Both the position numbers and the translations under genes were made by a program. DNA of 53,958 bases, taken from positions 1 to 53,958 of the forward strand of contig CAUQKR010000004.1 of the NCBI GenBank assembly GCA_963518665.1, written 5' to 3'. Of this stretch, positions 19,154 to 29,890 are shown in pieces; positions within the stretch are counted from its first letter, which is position 1, and the number at the start of each line of letters is the position of its first letter. The DNA comes from GN02-872 sp963518665 (lineage in GTDB: Bacteria; Patescibacteriota; Gracilibacteria; BD1-5; UBA6164). Under the pieces are notes generated by a model that was not told the DNA's origin, searched no databases, and saw only the letters and a list, made by a program, of their open reading frames with translations.

Positions 19154-21745
19154 ATGTCTTATAAAAATTTTTCAAATAAATATAAAGAAGTTTTATTAAA
19201 TGCTGAAGAAAATGTAAAAAAATTATGATTTAAAAATTTGTGAGTAGAAGATATTTTTTTGGAAGTTGTAAAACAAGCAAAATGAAACTTGAAAGAAATT
19301 TTAAATTTATTTTGAATAAATGAAAAACTTGTTTTGGAAATTATTCAAAAATGAATTTTTAATGAAATTCCAGAAACTAGAAAATGAGTTTATACTTGAA
19401 TGAGTTCTAGAACAAAAAATATAATTTTATGAAGTATAAAAATTGCAGCAAATTATACAAAAACAAAAGCAAGTTTGGAAGATTTTCTGATTTCTATGAT
19501 TGTAAATGATTCTTGGATAAATAGTTTTTTTGATTATATCTGAATAAATCCTACAGATGTAGAAGCTGAACTTAGAGAGGCAAATGTAAATTGATTTTTT
19601 GATTGAGAGTTACAAACAGAAAAAGATTCTCAAGATAAAGAAACTACAGAATCAATCAATAAACTTCTTTGAGCTTTGACAAAAAATATTTTACAAAATG
19701 AATGAATAACTCCTTTTGATAATAATATGAACTGACAAAAATTTACTGAAAGTACAACTCCAGCTTTGGATTTTTTCTCTACAAATTTGACTGCTGAAGC
19801 AAAAGAATGAAAAATAGAAAAAACTATTTGAAGAGAAATTGAAGTTGAAAGACTTGTAGCAATTTTGAATAGAAAAACAAAAAATAATCCAGTTTTAGTT
19901 TGAGAACCTTGAGTTTGAAAGACTGCAATTGTTGAATGACTTGCTTTAAAAATTGCTGAATGAGATGTCCCTTTTTCTATGAAAGATAAAAAAGTTTTAG
20001 CTCTAGATATGACTTCTCTTGTGGCTTGAACTAGATACAGATGAGAATTTGAATGAAGAATAAAACAAGTTATTGAAGAAGCTTCAAAAGTAGAAAATGA
20101 AGTTATTTTATTCATAGATGAAATTCATACAATAATTTGAGCTTGAGGTTGAGAATGAACTCTTGATGCTTCAAATATTTTAAAACCAGCAATGTGAAGA
20201 TGAAAAATTAGAATAATTTGAGCTACAACTTACAATGAATATAAAAAATATATTGAAAAAGATTCTGCTCTTGAAAGAAGATTTCAACAAATAGTTGTAA
20301 ATGAACCAACAAAAGAAATAGCAAAAACTATTTTATCTGGAATAAAAGAAAATTTTGAAGAATATCACAATTTGATAATTTCTGATGAAGCAATAAATGA
20401 AGCAGTTGAGCTTTCAAATAGATATATAACTGATAGATATTTACCAGATAAAGCTATAGATTTGATGGATGAAGCTTGTAGTTTAAAATCTATGAAATAT
20501 AATTTTGATGAAAATGAAATCAAAGTTTTGAAAGAAAAAATAGCTGAAAATAATAAAAAAATTGAAGATTTAGTTATTTCTCAACAATATAAAAAGGCTT
20601 TTAAATTGAAAGAAAAACAATTAGAACTAGAAAAACAAATTTCAGAATCAAAACAAAAATTTCAAGTTCCCAAAGAAAAAAGGTTTGTAGTTGAAGCTTT
20701 TGATGTACAAAAAGTTTTGAGTATTGCAACAGGAATCCCTATTTCAAATTTAGGTAAAGATGAAACTGCAAAAATAATCTGACTTGAGAAAAAAATAAAA
20801 TCTGAAATTGTAGGTCAAGAAGAAGCTATTTCTGGAATTATAAAATCTATAATGAGAAACAAAGCTTGAATTTCAAATCCAAATAGGCCAATCTGAAGTT
20901 TCTTATTTTTATGACCAACTTGAGTTTGAAAAACTGAACTTGTAAAAGTTTTAGCAAAAAATTTTTATGATGACAAAGATGCACTTATAAAAATCGATAT
21001 GAGTGAATATTCTGATAAAACTTCTGTAAATAAACTTATTTGAGCAAGTTCTGGTTATGTTTGATATGAGGAAGGTTGAATGCTTACTGAAAAAGTTAGA
21101 AAAAAACCTTATAGTGTTATCTTATTTGATGAAATAGAAAAATGAGATTTTGAAGTTTATAATTTATTATTACAAATTCTTGAAGAATGAATTTTGAGTG
21201 ATAATAAAGGTAAGAAAGTAAATTTCAAAAATACTATAATTATCATGACAAGTAATATTTGACAAGAAGAATTTACAAGAAAAGCTGCAAAAATTTGATT
21301 TAGCATTTGAAATTCTGAAGAAGAAGAAATAATTGATGATTATAAAAAATCTGCTGAAAAAATAAAACAAAATCTAACTGATTATTTTTCTCCAGAACTT
21401 ATAAACAGAATTGATAAAATAATTGTTTTCAATCCTCTTGATAAAAATGAAATCAAAAAAATTGTTATTTTATGATTAAAAGATTTAGAAAATAGATTAA
21501 AATTAAAATGATTTGCTTTAAAATATGATACAAAAGTTATAAATTTTATTTTAAAAAATGTTTATAATCCAGATTTTTGAGCAAGAGAGGTAAGAAGATA
21601 TTTAGTTGATTATATTGAAGAATTGATTGCAGAAGAAATAATCACAAATAAAAATACGAAAGAATTTGCTTTAAGCATTATAAAAGAACAAATTGTAATA
21701 AATAACAAAAAAACTGAAGCCAAAACAAGTAAAAAAACTAATTAA
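19154..21745 (+). CDS. ClpC/ClpB-type AAA+ unfoldase
   Basis: An 863-residue Hsp100 ATPase with an N-terminal Clp repeat domain, two AAA+ modules and a short middle domain. D1: Walker A GEPGVGKT (residues 250-257), Walker B VILFIDEIHT, then GGGEGTLDASNILKP and ALERRFQ. The middle region is short (about 60 residues with YKKAFKLKEKQLELEKQI), as in ClpC rather than ClpB. D2: Walker A GPTGVGKT, Walker B VILFDEIEK, TSNIG and SPELINRID. All the variable P-loop glycines at 19910, 19916, 20912, 20921 and 20927, and the first of D1 at 19901, are UGA. ClpC feeds proteins to ClpP; no clpP is in the window. Confidence 0.93.
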
Positions 21746-21776
21746 AAAAAGAGATTTTAAAAAAATCTCTTTTTTT
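21744..21776. terminator. Convergent terminator
   Basis: Stem AAAAAAAGAGATTTT/AAAATCTCTTTTTTT with a 3-nt loop, between clpC and the nuclease gene. Confidence 0.8.
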
Positions 21777-21778
21777 AA

Positions 21779-24073
21779 TTATAAAATTATTTCAACTTCA
21801 TCTTTCAAATCTGGAACTAAAATTTGTATTCTTTTTGAAGTTGCATTAATTATTTTATTTACATCTTTTGAAAAATCTTCTCTTGGAGCTCAACCATGAG
21901 TCAAAGCTATTTTTGCTCATCTTTTGAAATTCATATCTTTTAAATGTGTCAAAATTTCTTCTCCATCAGCATGAGCTGAAAATCCTGACAGATCTGAAAT
22001 TTTACAATCTACATCAAAAGCTTTTCCATCAAGTAAAACTTGTTTTTGAGTTTTTATTTTTCATCATAAAGTTGATTCTGGACAATATCAAACAAATAAA
22101 ATTTTTGCATTACTATTTGGTAAAATTTTTTGTAAATGATAAGAAATACTTCATCAATCACACATTCCAGAAGCAGAAATAATTATTTCTTTTCTATCTT
22201 TTCTTTTTCATTTATAAATACTTTCTTGTTCATCTTTTCAATTTACAAAATGAATAACTTCTTTTCAAAAAATTTCTACTTGTCTTCTTGGGTCTAAAAG
22301 TCTATATTTATTTCAAATATTTTCATCATTTCTATAAATATCTGTAATTTTTATTGACAAAGGGCTATCTACTACAATATTTTGAAAAATTATAGATTTT
22401 TTCAATTCTGAAATATTTTTTTTCGTAAATGAAATTGATTTCAAAATAGATTTTGCTAAATGTCATTCTTTATTTTCAAGAGCTTCATAATCTGATTTTA
22501 ACTTTTTCAAATTTTCTTGTTCTTCTTGCAAACTTTCTTTATCATCTAGACTATTTACCATTTCTTTCAAAATCATAATCAAAAGTTCTTGAGTTCTTTG
22601 AATTGAAAAGGCTGGAATCAAAATTTTTCCATGAAAATTTCAAAGTTCTTCAAAAAATCTATCTTCTACTTCTTCCCTATTTAAATGGTTTCTTCAAGCA
22701 TAAGTTGTTTCCATTTGAACATAATCGAGTTTATATGGAATTTTTTCTGGACTTCAAGGTAAATTCGGATTTTTTATTCTTCATAAATCTCATGAAAAAA
22801 GTAGATTTGTTGTTTTTGAAACTTTTTTTGAAAAACCAGGAATTTCACTTTCACTTAAAATAGAAGAAACTTTTTTTGAATTTTTTGAAACAATACTCAT
22901 CAAAACTTGACTACTTCACTCAATGTGTCCAGCTTGAAAAAATCTTAATTTTATTTCTTCTACAAAAGTATCTTGTTCTATTTTTTCTTCCTCAAAAGAA
23001 ATTTTCAAAAGTTTATTTAAAGAATAAAGTTCATCTAAACTATAAGGAATATCATAATAAAGCCACATTCTTTCATCTATATCTCACAAAGAATCTACAA
23101 AATTTTCTTCTAAATTTTTTCTGTGAGATTTATAAACTGGAGTTCTTTCTACTTCTTTATAATTTTCAACAAAATCAAGAGATTCTTCCAAAGATTTTCT
23201 CAAAGCTTGATTTCTATCAAAAATTTTTTGATTTGCATCCAAAGCTTTTTTTGTGTTTTTTATTTTTTCTTCTAATTCTAGTTTTATTTTATTGTAAACC
23301 TCAAGACCTAAATAAATATTTTCAGTAGATTTTTGATATCAATTTTCAAGTAAATTATCCAAAGTTAAATCTGGAGAATTTAAAGAAAAATTTTGTTTTA
23401 TAATTTTTTCTTCTCAATTATCAATAAAACGAAACATAGAATAAGTTTCTTCAACATCAACTTCATCAAAAAGTAATTCTTGTTTTTCAAAAATTTTTTT
23501 TGAATCTTTATTTTCCAAAGATTTTTTTGCCTCAAAATACATTTCTTCAAGTTCTCTCATATTTTTATCTCAAAATTTTTTATAAATTTGAGCTTTTAAA
23601 TCAGTTCTATCTTCTTTTGATAAATTTCCTGAAGAAAGTTCTTCATAAGAATTAACTAAAAATTGAGAATCATTGAAATTTCTTACATTTTTTTTGTTTA
23701 AATTTCTAATTCTATCTATTTCTGACCTCATTATTTTTACATTATCTAAAAGCATTTCTCTAGTTTGTAATGCTGTTAGTTTAGTTGTATAAATGGGACC
23801 AGAAAATCAATTTTTTACAAGCATTGGCAATCTACCACAATGATCAGCATGAGCATGAGTCAAAACTATAAAATCCAAATTTTTTGCTTCTTCAAAAACT
23901 TCATTATTTGCTTCTAAATCTTTTTTTCATCATTGAAACAATCCATAATCAATTATTCATTTAAAACCATCTACATCCACAAAAGTTGCACTTCATGTCA
24001 AGCTCAAAAAATCAGGGCTATTTTTATCATTCCCCTCTATAGCTCAAAGATACTTAATTTTTGTACTAACCAT
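21779..24073 (-). CDS. Metallo-beta-lactamase/beta-CASP nuclease with long coiled insertion
   Basis: A 764-residue RNA-processing-type nuclease of the MBL/beta-CASP superfamily (CPSF-73/Ysh1-like). The metal motif THAHADHCG has His73, His75, Asp77 and His78. Later motifs are FFQAGHIEGSSQVL, LFSGDLGR, ISASGMCDGG (beta-CASP) and LSGFSAHADGEE with a final GG-P loop (THGGAPREDF). Between the first metal motif and HIEGS there are about 250 extra residues of charged coiled coil; family members are usually 420-470 long. The insertion is in frame and fits the host base composition, so it is part of the protein. It probably acts on RNA in the cytoplasm; endo- or exonuclease activity cannot be decided. 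Confidence 0.88.
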
Positions 24074-24142
24074 ATAAAGCATTTAAAAAATATTTTATTA
24101 ATTTTAAAATATTTTTCTTTTTTGTCAAGATATTTTTTAAAC

Positions 24143-24174
24143 AAAAAAATAAGATTTTTAAAATCTTATTTTTA
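24143..24174 (-). terminator. Terminator after the acidic coiled protein gene
   Basis: Stem AAATAAGATTTT/AAAATCTTATTT followed by a T-run on the minus strand, overlapping the stop codon. Confidence 0.75.
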
Positions 24175-24807
24175 ATTTTTTTTCTCAAAATCTGTTTTCA
24201 TTTTTTCTAGAGAAATTCTATTTTTTTCGATTGCATCTTTTTCCATTTTTAAATCAGAAACAAATCATTTTTCTAGCTTTAATTCTTTTTCTAAATCTGA
24301 AATATGTTTTTCCTTTTCTGAAATATCTCCATCAATTAAATTTTCTCTTTGAGTAAATTCAGAAATTGTCCTAGATAAAATCTCTGCCATTCCCCCAATT
24401 CCTTTTTCCTCAATATTTCCAAAACTTTTTTCTGGAGTTTCTAAAACTTCCAAAGTTTCAACTTTTTCTTCTTTTGGTTCTTCTGGTAAAAACGAAATAT
24501 TTTCTAAAGAAGAATTATCGGTTTTTTCTTCTGAAATCAAAAAGTTATTTTCTTCTTGTTTTTCTTCTACTTCTTGATCTTTTTGAGAAAAATCTCAAAG
24601 TAAATCAGATAAAGAACCTTTTGTTTCTTCTGTTGTTTTTTCAGCTGTTTCTTCAAAAATCATCGGAGATTCTCCAGATTTATCTTCCTCTAAAAATAAA
24701 AAATCATCATTATTTGTTTCTTCTTTTTTTTCTATAGAAGCTCAAAAATCTATAGCTCCTGAATCTTCAGAAAAAATTAGTAAATCATCATTATTATTTG
24801 TAGCCAT
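24172..24807 (-). CDS. Acidic coiled-coil protein of unknown function (211 aa)
   Basis: No family recognised. The first 130 residues are rich in Glu, Asp, Ser and Thr and low in complexity, probably disordered. The last 70 are a regular heptad coiled coil (HISDLEKELKLEKGFVSDLK). No signal peptide or membrane segment. It is upstream of the beta-CASP nuclease on the same strand, about 98 nt apart with a terminator between them, so it is probably a separate unit. It may be a scaffold or partner protein; that is a guess. Confidence 0.72.
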
Positions 24808-24875
24808 TATTTTTTTATTATTTTTAAAATATAAAAATATATTATCATATAAAATCTTTTTTTGCAAAAATTTGT

Positions 24876-24903
24876 TTGATATTTTTTAAAAAATAAATAT
24901 AAT
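24876..24903 (+). promoter_or_regulatory. Promoter of the ybaB-like gene
   Basis: TTGATA (24876-24881), 16 nt, TATAAT (24898-24903), 45 nt before the ATG. Confidence 0.6.
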
Positions 24904-24948
24904 TTAAGGGCAATTTTGCAATTAATTTAATATTTAAAATTATAAAAT

Positions 24949-25284
24949 ATGGATTATTCTAAAATGGCTCAACTTGCTAAATTTCAACAAGAAGCAATGA
25001 AAGTTAAAAAAGAATTAGAAAATACACTTATAGAATCAGAAGTAAATGGTTTAGTTATCACTATAAATGGTGAAATGAAAGCAGAAAAAGCTGATTTTGA
25101 AACTGATGCTTTAGTTCCAGGATTGACTCCTGCTCAAAAAGAAGAACTTCAAAAAGCTATAGTTGAAGCTGTAAATAAATGAATTAAAAAATCTCAAGAA
25201 CATGCTGCTGAAAAAATGCAAGGAATCATGGGGCAAATGTGAATGTGAGACCTTATGAACCAACTTGCTGGAGGTTTAAAATAA
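24949..25284 (+). CDS. YbaB/EbfC-family DNA-binding protein
   Basis: A 111-residue nucleoid-associated protein. It shows the family pattern: an N-terminal long helix (MAQLAKFQQEAMKVKKELEN), a short beta hairpin (GLVITINGEMK), and a C-terminal helix leading to a Gly/Met-rich tail (MQGIMGQMGMGDLMNQLAGG). Relatives form dimers that bind DNA, and the gene usually lies beside dnaX and recR; neither is here. In the standard code it is cut at residue 77. It has its own promoter and terminator. Confidence 0.85.
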
Positions 25285-25658
25285 ATAATTTTTAAAACTA
25301 GATTTTATCTAGTTTTTTATTTAAATAAAAAATAAAATGAACTCTATTTGTAAAATTTCTTTAATTATAACTGAAAAAATTTTTTTATAAAAATATGCTT
25401 GCGAAAATTTTATTTCTCTAAAAATAAAAAATAATTTTTAAAAATAAAAAGCTTTATATTAAATTTTTTTGAAATTCTAATTGTAAATGAATTAATTTTA
25501 AAGAAGAAAATCTAAAAATCTGACAAGAAAATTATTTTTTGGTAAATTCTTTTAATAAAAAAATTCTCAGATTCTTACATGGGTTCAAATCAAATAAAAG
25601 TGAATTTTAATAATTTTTTTTTGTAGACTAAAAAAAGAAGTGATAAATCACTTCTTTT
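25285..25658. other. Gene-free stretch between ybaB and the sortase-fusion gene
   Basis: About 370 nt with no supported gene. It starts with the ybaB terminator and ends with the hairpin shared with the minus-strand gene. In the middle AATCTGA (near 25515) can pair with TCAGATT (near 25567) around a 45-nt loop, and a short GGTTCAAATC follows. There is no promoter as clear as elsewhere, so I do not call an RNA here. Confidence 0.5.
25294..25318 (+). terminator. Terminator of the ybaB-like gene
   Basis: Stem AAAACTAGAT/ATCTAGTTTT followed by T-run. Confidence 0.8.
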
Positions 25659-25660
25659 TT
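25631..25660. terminator. Terminator of the LPKTG-sortase protein gene
   Basis: Perfect stem AAAAAAGAAGTGA/TCACTTCTTTTTT with a TAAA loop; the gene's TAA stop overlaps its edge. Confidence 0.85.
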
Positions 25661-28600
25661 AGTTTTTGTAAGAGAAATCAGCTTTTACTATCCATCTACC
25701 TGCTATTCCTCAAATTGGTGTACATGTAAATAGTGTAAGTACTGAACTTTCTGTTGGTTTTATTACTTCTATATCTGTATCTTTTGTATTATATGAGGCT
25801 CTTACTTTATATACATATCTTGTATATTTTCCTGTCTCATCTTTTTCATAGATCCAGATTTCTTCATTTTTTTCCATTCATATTATTTTTTGGAAATGTG
25901 TTTTATATCTTGCAGTTGAATTTTTGAAATATGATGAATGTCATGCTATTACTTTATTTCATATTTCTCCATATCCATTCAAGCTTGTTCATGGTAGTTC
26001 TACACTTCCTGTTTTTAATATTTCATGGAAATCTTCTTCTCAACCATTTATAAAGTTATTGTATTCTTTACTATTTTCTTTTACTTCATTTATTGGCATT
26101 ACTAGTCATGAAGATGGAATTACTACATATTTATTTTTATTTCTATCTTCTTTTGGTAATACTTCTAACCAATGAGGTAATTCTGTATTTGTATTCCCTG
26201 CTAGTCTAAATATTTCTTTATTTGGTAGTCTTGTTTCTACAATTCTTCTTACTCATTCTCATACCAATCACACTTTTTTATAGATTTCTTGTGAACTTAT
26301 TGCTCCGGTTTTTGGTAATTTCTTACCATATTTTCTTATTTTATTTCATACTTCTTGTTTTTTCTCTTCTTTCTTTATTTCTTCTTTTTTCTCTGGTTTT
26401 TTAATTTCTATCGGTGCTATTGGTTCAAAATCTTTTGGTAATTCTGGTGTTTTTGGAACTTCTGGAACTGTTGGTGTAGGTGGTGTAACCGGTTTATTTG
26501 GTTTACTTGGAACTTCTGGTGTAGGTGGTGTAACTTTTGGCTCCTCAGGTTTTGGTTCTGGTTTTACTGGTTCATCTGGTGTCTTTGGTTCTGGTTTTAC
26601 TCTCGGATCTTCTTTTGGTGGAGTATATCATCCTGGAGTTCCTCAAGAAACATTTTTAGGCTCATATTGTAATTTAATTGTTTGTTTATCTAATTTTACT
26701 TCTCAATTAATTGGAGCAGAACCTACTTTTAAATCTGGTTCATCTGAATTATTCTTTACTAAAAAATAAATAATTCAATCTTTTCATTCTATTTCCTCTG
26801 GAATTCATACAAATTTACCATTTGTTCCATCAAAATTTTTCAAATCATAATCTTTTCTAACTGGAGAATTTTTAGGAGCGACAATATGTCATTCTTGAAT
26901 TTCTTCTTCAGTTCATAAAATATAATATTTTACATCAACTTCACCTCATTTTTTTGCATAAAGTAGAGTTCTATGAGCTGGAGTTTTGTAATCATAACTT
27001 CAGAATCAATTTACTCTATTTTCTTCTGTAACTCAATCAGAAACTTTATTATCTTTTACTTCTACAAAAACATAACCATCAATCTCAGGATGAGTAATTT
27101 TTGTAGGTTCTTTAATATTCTTTGATTCTAAATCAGTTGGAATATTATCAATTGAATCAGCTAAGAAAAATGAATTTGCATAAATATTTACCTTATCTTC
27201 AATTCAAGCAAATTTTTCATGTAAACTTCTTCACATAAAAGTCCAAGTTTTTGAATCTTTTTTATTTCCTTCTTCATCAATTGGAGAAGTTAATTCATTT
27301 GTTTCATTTTTATATTCTTTAAAATCAACTGTTAGTTTTCCAGTTGGCCAAAGTCTAGCATATACATCTGGTGCTTTTGGGTCTCAGTTTGTATAGGTTT
27401 GGATTCCTAAAAATCAACCTGTATCTCAAACTATTTCCAAATTTATTTGTCAACCCACCTTTATAACTGGATTTTCTGAAGTAGCTATTTTATTATAAGA
27501 ATCCTCAGAAATTGAAGTATTTAAACCTCTAGTATAATCATCAGCTACAGAAAGCCACATCGGTTTCATAAAATCCTCAAAAGACAATTCTGCAAATTTT
27601 TTCATATCAATAAGTGTAACTGGTATACTTATTTCATACTCTCAGTCTGTATTTTTAAATCTTTCCATTCTTTCTGGAGAAAAAGTAAAATAAGTTTTAC
27701 TTCACTCATATCTGATATTTTTTGCGTCAAGTTCTGGAAGTTTTGCTGGATTAAGTCTTTGCCAAGTTGATTCATAAGCAACTTCTATATCTTTATCAAA
27801 TTCTAATCTTTTATCAATTTTCATTTTTACATATCAAGTCCATCCTTTTATTTTATCAATTCTTCACCATAAAACTCTTAGTGAATTACGAATTTTATCA
27901 AAATTTAAAGTAGCCTTATAATGTAACCTTCAAGATTGATCTACTTGATAAGAAGTTTCTACAGTTGTATGCTTACTATCCAAATTAGAATTCATTTCAT
28001 TATTTTCCTCTAAATATATTGTTGGTCTAACTCTTTGAATATCAGAAAACATTCATAACATATCATTTAATCCTGTCCATTGAAGGTATAAATCCATATC
28101 TTCTGGAGCATCAGCTGGAAGTGGATATCACATTCTATAATATGTACCACTTCAATCTGGCTTTGTATTATATCAATAAGTTCTGTAACAATTACTAAAA
28201 AGACAAGTAAAAGCTCCGTTTCAAATTGCTAAATAGCTTTGATTTTTCTTTTCTGCATAATCACCTCTACTCTTATATTTTGCTTTTTCTTCAGGAGATA
28301 AAGTATCATATTTTCCATAAAAATAATTAAACCAAAAAGAAGGGTTAGATTTTTTTCTAGCCTCCGCATATGCTTCCCTTGTAATATTTGCTGGTTTGTT
28401 TTCCATTGCATCATAAGTAGATAACCACATTTCTTTATAGCCATCAGCTCAAGCATATTGTTCTGGGGTAAGAGGTGTAACTCAATAAAGAGCTTGTTTT
28501 GCTCATATAACCATTTCATTAACCTCTTCAGTCAAATCCGCTCCTGATGGAACTCTAGAGCCTTTTGGAGGATTCCTATGAACTCTAATAGTTCTTTTTT

Positions 28601-28724
28601 CTGGTCATTTTTGAGAAACTGCTACAGTTGTATCTCAATCATCTGCTCTCGCTATAGGAAAAAATCAAAAATTTCCTATCAAAAAGCTAGCAATAACCAA
28701 TATTGACAAAAACTTTTTAAGCAT
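25659..28724 (-). CDS. Secreted surface protein with internal LPKTG motif fused to a C-terminal sortase
   Basis: 1021 residues. Residues 1-27 are a signal peptide (MLKKFLSILVIASFLIGNFG then FFPIARA, cleavage before DDGD). Residues about 28-600 are extracellular beta-rich repeats of no family I recognise. Residues about 605-690 resemble a MucBP-like module (GGEVDVKYYILGTEEEI). Residues about 715-795 are a Pro/Lys/Glu-rich linker like those that span a cell wall. LPKTG is at 803-807 (26304-26318). Residues about 815-1021 are a sortase domain with His929 (AGHSSYF), Cys1001 (LFTCTP) and Arg1010 (GRWIVKA), paralogous to 16930-17688. Normal LPXTG proteins end in a hydrophobic segment and basic tail and are cut by a separate sortase. 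Here substrate motif and enzyme are one chain, suggesting self-processing or transpeptidation in cis. No membrane segment separates the motif from the enzyme. Confidence 0.9.
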
Positions 28725-28840
28725 AAAAATAAAAATTAAAAAATAAAAATTTTTGTTTAAAAAAAATTTCAACTAGAATAATAATGATTATTATTATAAT
28801 ATCAAGTTAAAAAATTTTTTTATGTAAAAAACTTGTAAAA
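28725..28840. other. AT-rich spacer between divergent units
   Basis: Only A/T-rich sequence, including a TTATTATTATAAT-like tract near 28787-28800 that may hold the minus-strand promoter of the sortase-fusion gene. Nothing else is visible. Confidence 0.4.
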
Positions 28841-28846
28841 AAAATC

Positions 28847-28874
28847 TTGATTTTTTATTTAAATTTTATATAAT
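28847..28874 (+). promoter_or_regulatory. Promoter of the T-box/ileS operon
   Basis: TTGATT (28847-28852), 16 nt, TATAAT (28869-28874), just upstream of the leader. Confidence 0.6.
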
Positions 28875-28877
28875 GAG

Positions 28878-29086
28878 AAACAAAGCATTTGAATAGAAAT
28901 CAACTATGAAGCTGAAAGAAGAAATTTTTTTATTTTTTAAAAAAAGATTAGAACTTTCCAGAGTTTAAAATCTCTGTGTAAAAAAATTAAAATTAAGTAT
29001 TGCTTTTTGGTGGTACCTTTCAATATTTTTTGAACCGAAAGCACAAAAATTTTTCTTTTTAAAAAAGATAGATTTTTTGTGCTTTT
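28878..29086 (+). promoter_or_regulatory. T-box leader, isoleucine-type
   Basis: The leader carries the T-box core GGTGGTACC (29009-29017), whose complementary face binds the tRNA acceptor end, a stem-III-like hairpin CAGAG/CTCTG (28959-28963 with 28972-28976), and a GAA-AUC-A segment (28896-28902) that fits a specifier loop with Ile codon AUC at 28899-28901. It ends in the terminator AAAGCACAAAAA/TTTTTTGTGCTTT. Four genes downstream is ileS, matching the specifier. Known: uncharged tRNA stabilises the antiterminator and lets transcription continue. Stem I is short and AT-rich, so its exact pairing is uncertain. Confidence 0.75.
29038..29086 (+). terminator. Regulated terminator of the T-box leader
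   Basis: Stem AAAGCACAAAAA/TTTTTTGTGCTTT with an AT-rich loop and a T-run, 20 bases after the T-box core, 23 bases before the first ATG. Confidence 0.75.
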
Positions 29087-29108
29087 TTATTTTTATAAAA
29101 ATTTTATT

Positions 29109-29648
29109 ATGAAAATAGTTATTTGAACAACTTCTGCACCAAAAGTAGAAGCTATAAAAGAAGCAATCGAAAAATGTGTTTATTTTTTAAATGAAGAAAT
29201 AGAGCTAGTAGATATAAAAGTAAATTCTTGAGTATCTGATATGCCTACAAGTATAGAAGAAAATATGCTTGGAGCTAAAAATAGAGCTTACAATTGTTTA
29301 AAAGTAATACAAGATGCTGATTTTTATGTTTGAATGGAATGATGAGTTTGATTTATCTGAGAAAAAACTTATTTATTCTGAGTTGTTTATATTTTAAACA
29401 GACAATGAGTTTGACATTTTTGAATTTCAAATATGATGGAAGTTCCAAAATATTTTCATAAAAAAATTTTGATTGAAAAAATGGAGCTTTGACCTATTTT
29501 GGCAGAAGCAACTTGAATAGAAAATGCTAGCAAAAAAAATTGAGCTTTTGGAGCTTGGTCAGATGATATGTTAAACAGAAAAGATCAATTTTTAATTGCT
29601 TTTTTGAGTGCAATTCCAGCTTTTTACAATAAATATTATAAATTATAA
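29109..29648 (+). CDS. YjjX/DUF84-family NTPase (inosine/xanthosine triphosphatase-like)
   Basis: 179 residues. The N-terminus KIVIGTTSAPKVEAIKEAI is typical of the ITPase fold (xxxGTxNxxKvxAv). Other family features are SDMPTSIEENMLGAKNRAYN, the central YVGMEGGVG (acidic metal site) and a C-terminal DMLNRKDQF. Relatives hydrolyse non-canonical purine triphosphates such as ITP and XTP. First gene after the Ile T-box, in an operon with two small genes and ileS; no functional link to Ile-tRNA is evident, so it may simply be cotranscribed. Confidence 0.83.
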
Positions 29649-29653
29649 TAATA

Positions 29654-29887
29654 ATGAATAAACAAGAATTATACAATAATTTTATTTCAAAAATAGAAGA
29701 TTATCTAAAACTAGAAGATTTTGAAAATCTAGATTTTATTTTACAAAGTATTTATAGTATGGGTTTTGATGACCAAACTATAAGCTTGATTGATGATATT
29801 TTACAAGAAGCAACTTTATTTTTAGAATTTAAAGAAGAAGAGTACAAAACTACAGCTTTAGATTTAATAGAAAATTTAAAAAAATAA
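29654..29887 (+). CDS. Small helical protein of unknown function (77 aa)
   Basis: No family recognised. It is acidic and all-helical by eye, with TPR-like spacing of hydrophobic residues and one Met-Gly turn. It contains no UGA codon. It lies five bases after the yjjX-like gene and three before the next, inside the ileS operon. Confidence 0.7.
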   Translation: MNKQELYNNFISKIEDYLKLEDFENLDFILQSIYSMGFDDQTISLIDDILQEATLFLEFKEEEYKTTALDLIENLKK

Positions 29888-29890
29888 AAA

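Noticed and set aside
19630..20115. 161-residue minus-strand reading frame inside the Clp gene
   Set aside because: It is antisense to a strongly conserved ATPase domain, has no family features and exists because UGA-rich sense codons leave the antisense frame open.
22876..23328. 150-residue plus-strand frame, Phe/Leu-rich, resembling a membrane protein
   Set aside because: It is the complement of the Lys/Glu-rich coiled insertion of the beta-CASP nuclease; such shadows always look hydrophobic.
25560..25610. tRNA-like GGTTCAAATC in the gene-free stretch
   Set aside because: No T-stem, acceptor or anticodon arm can be folded around it.
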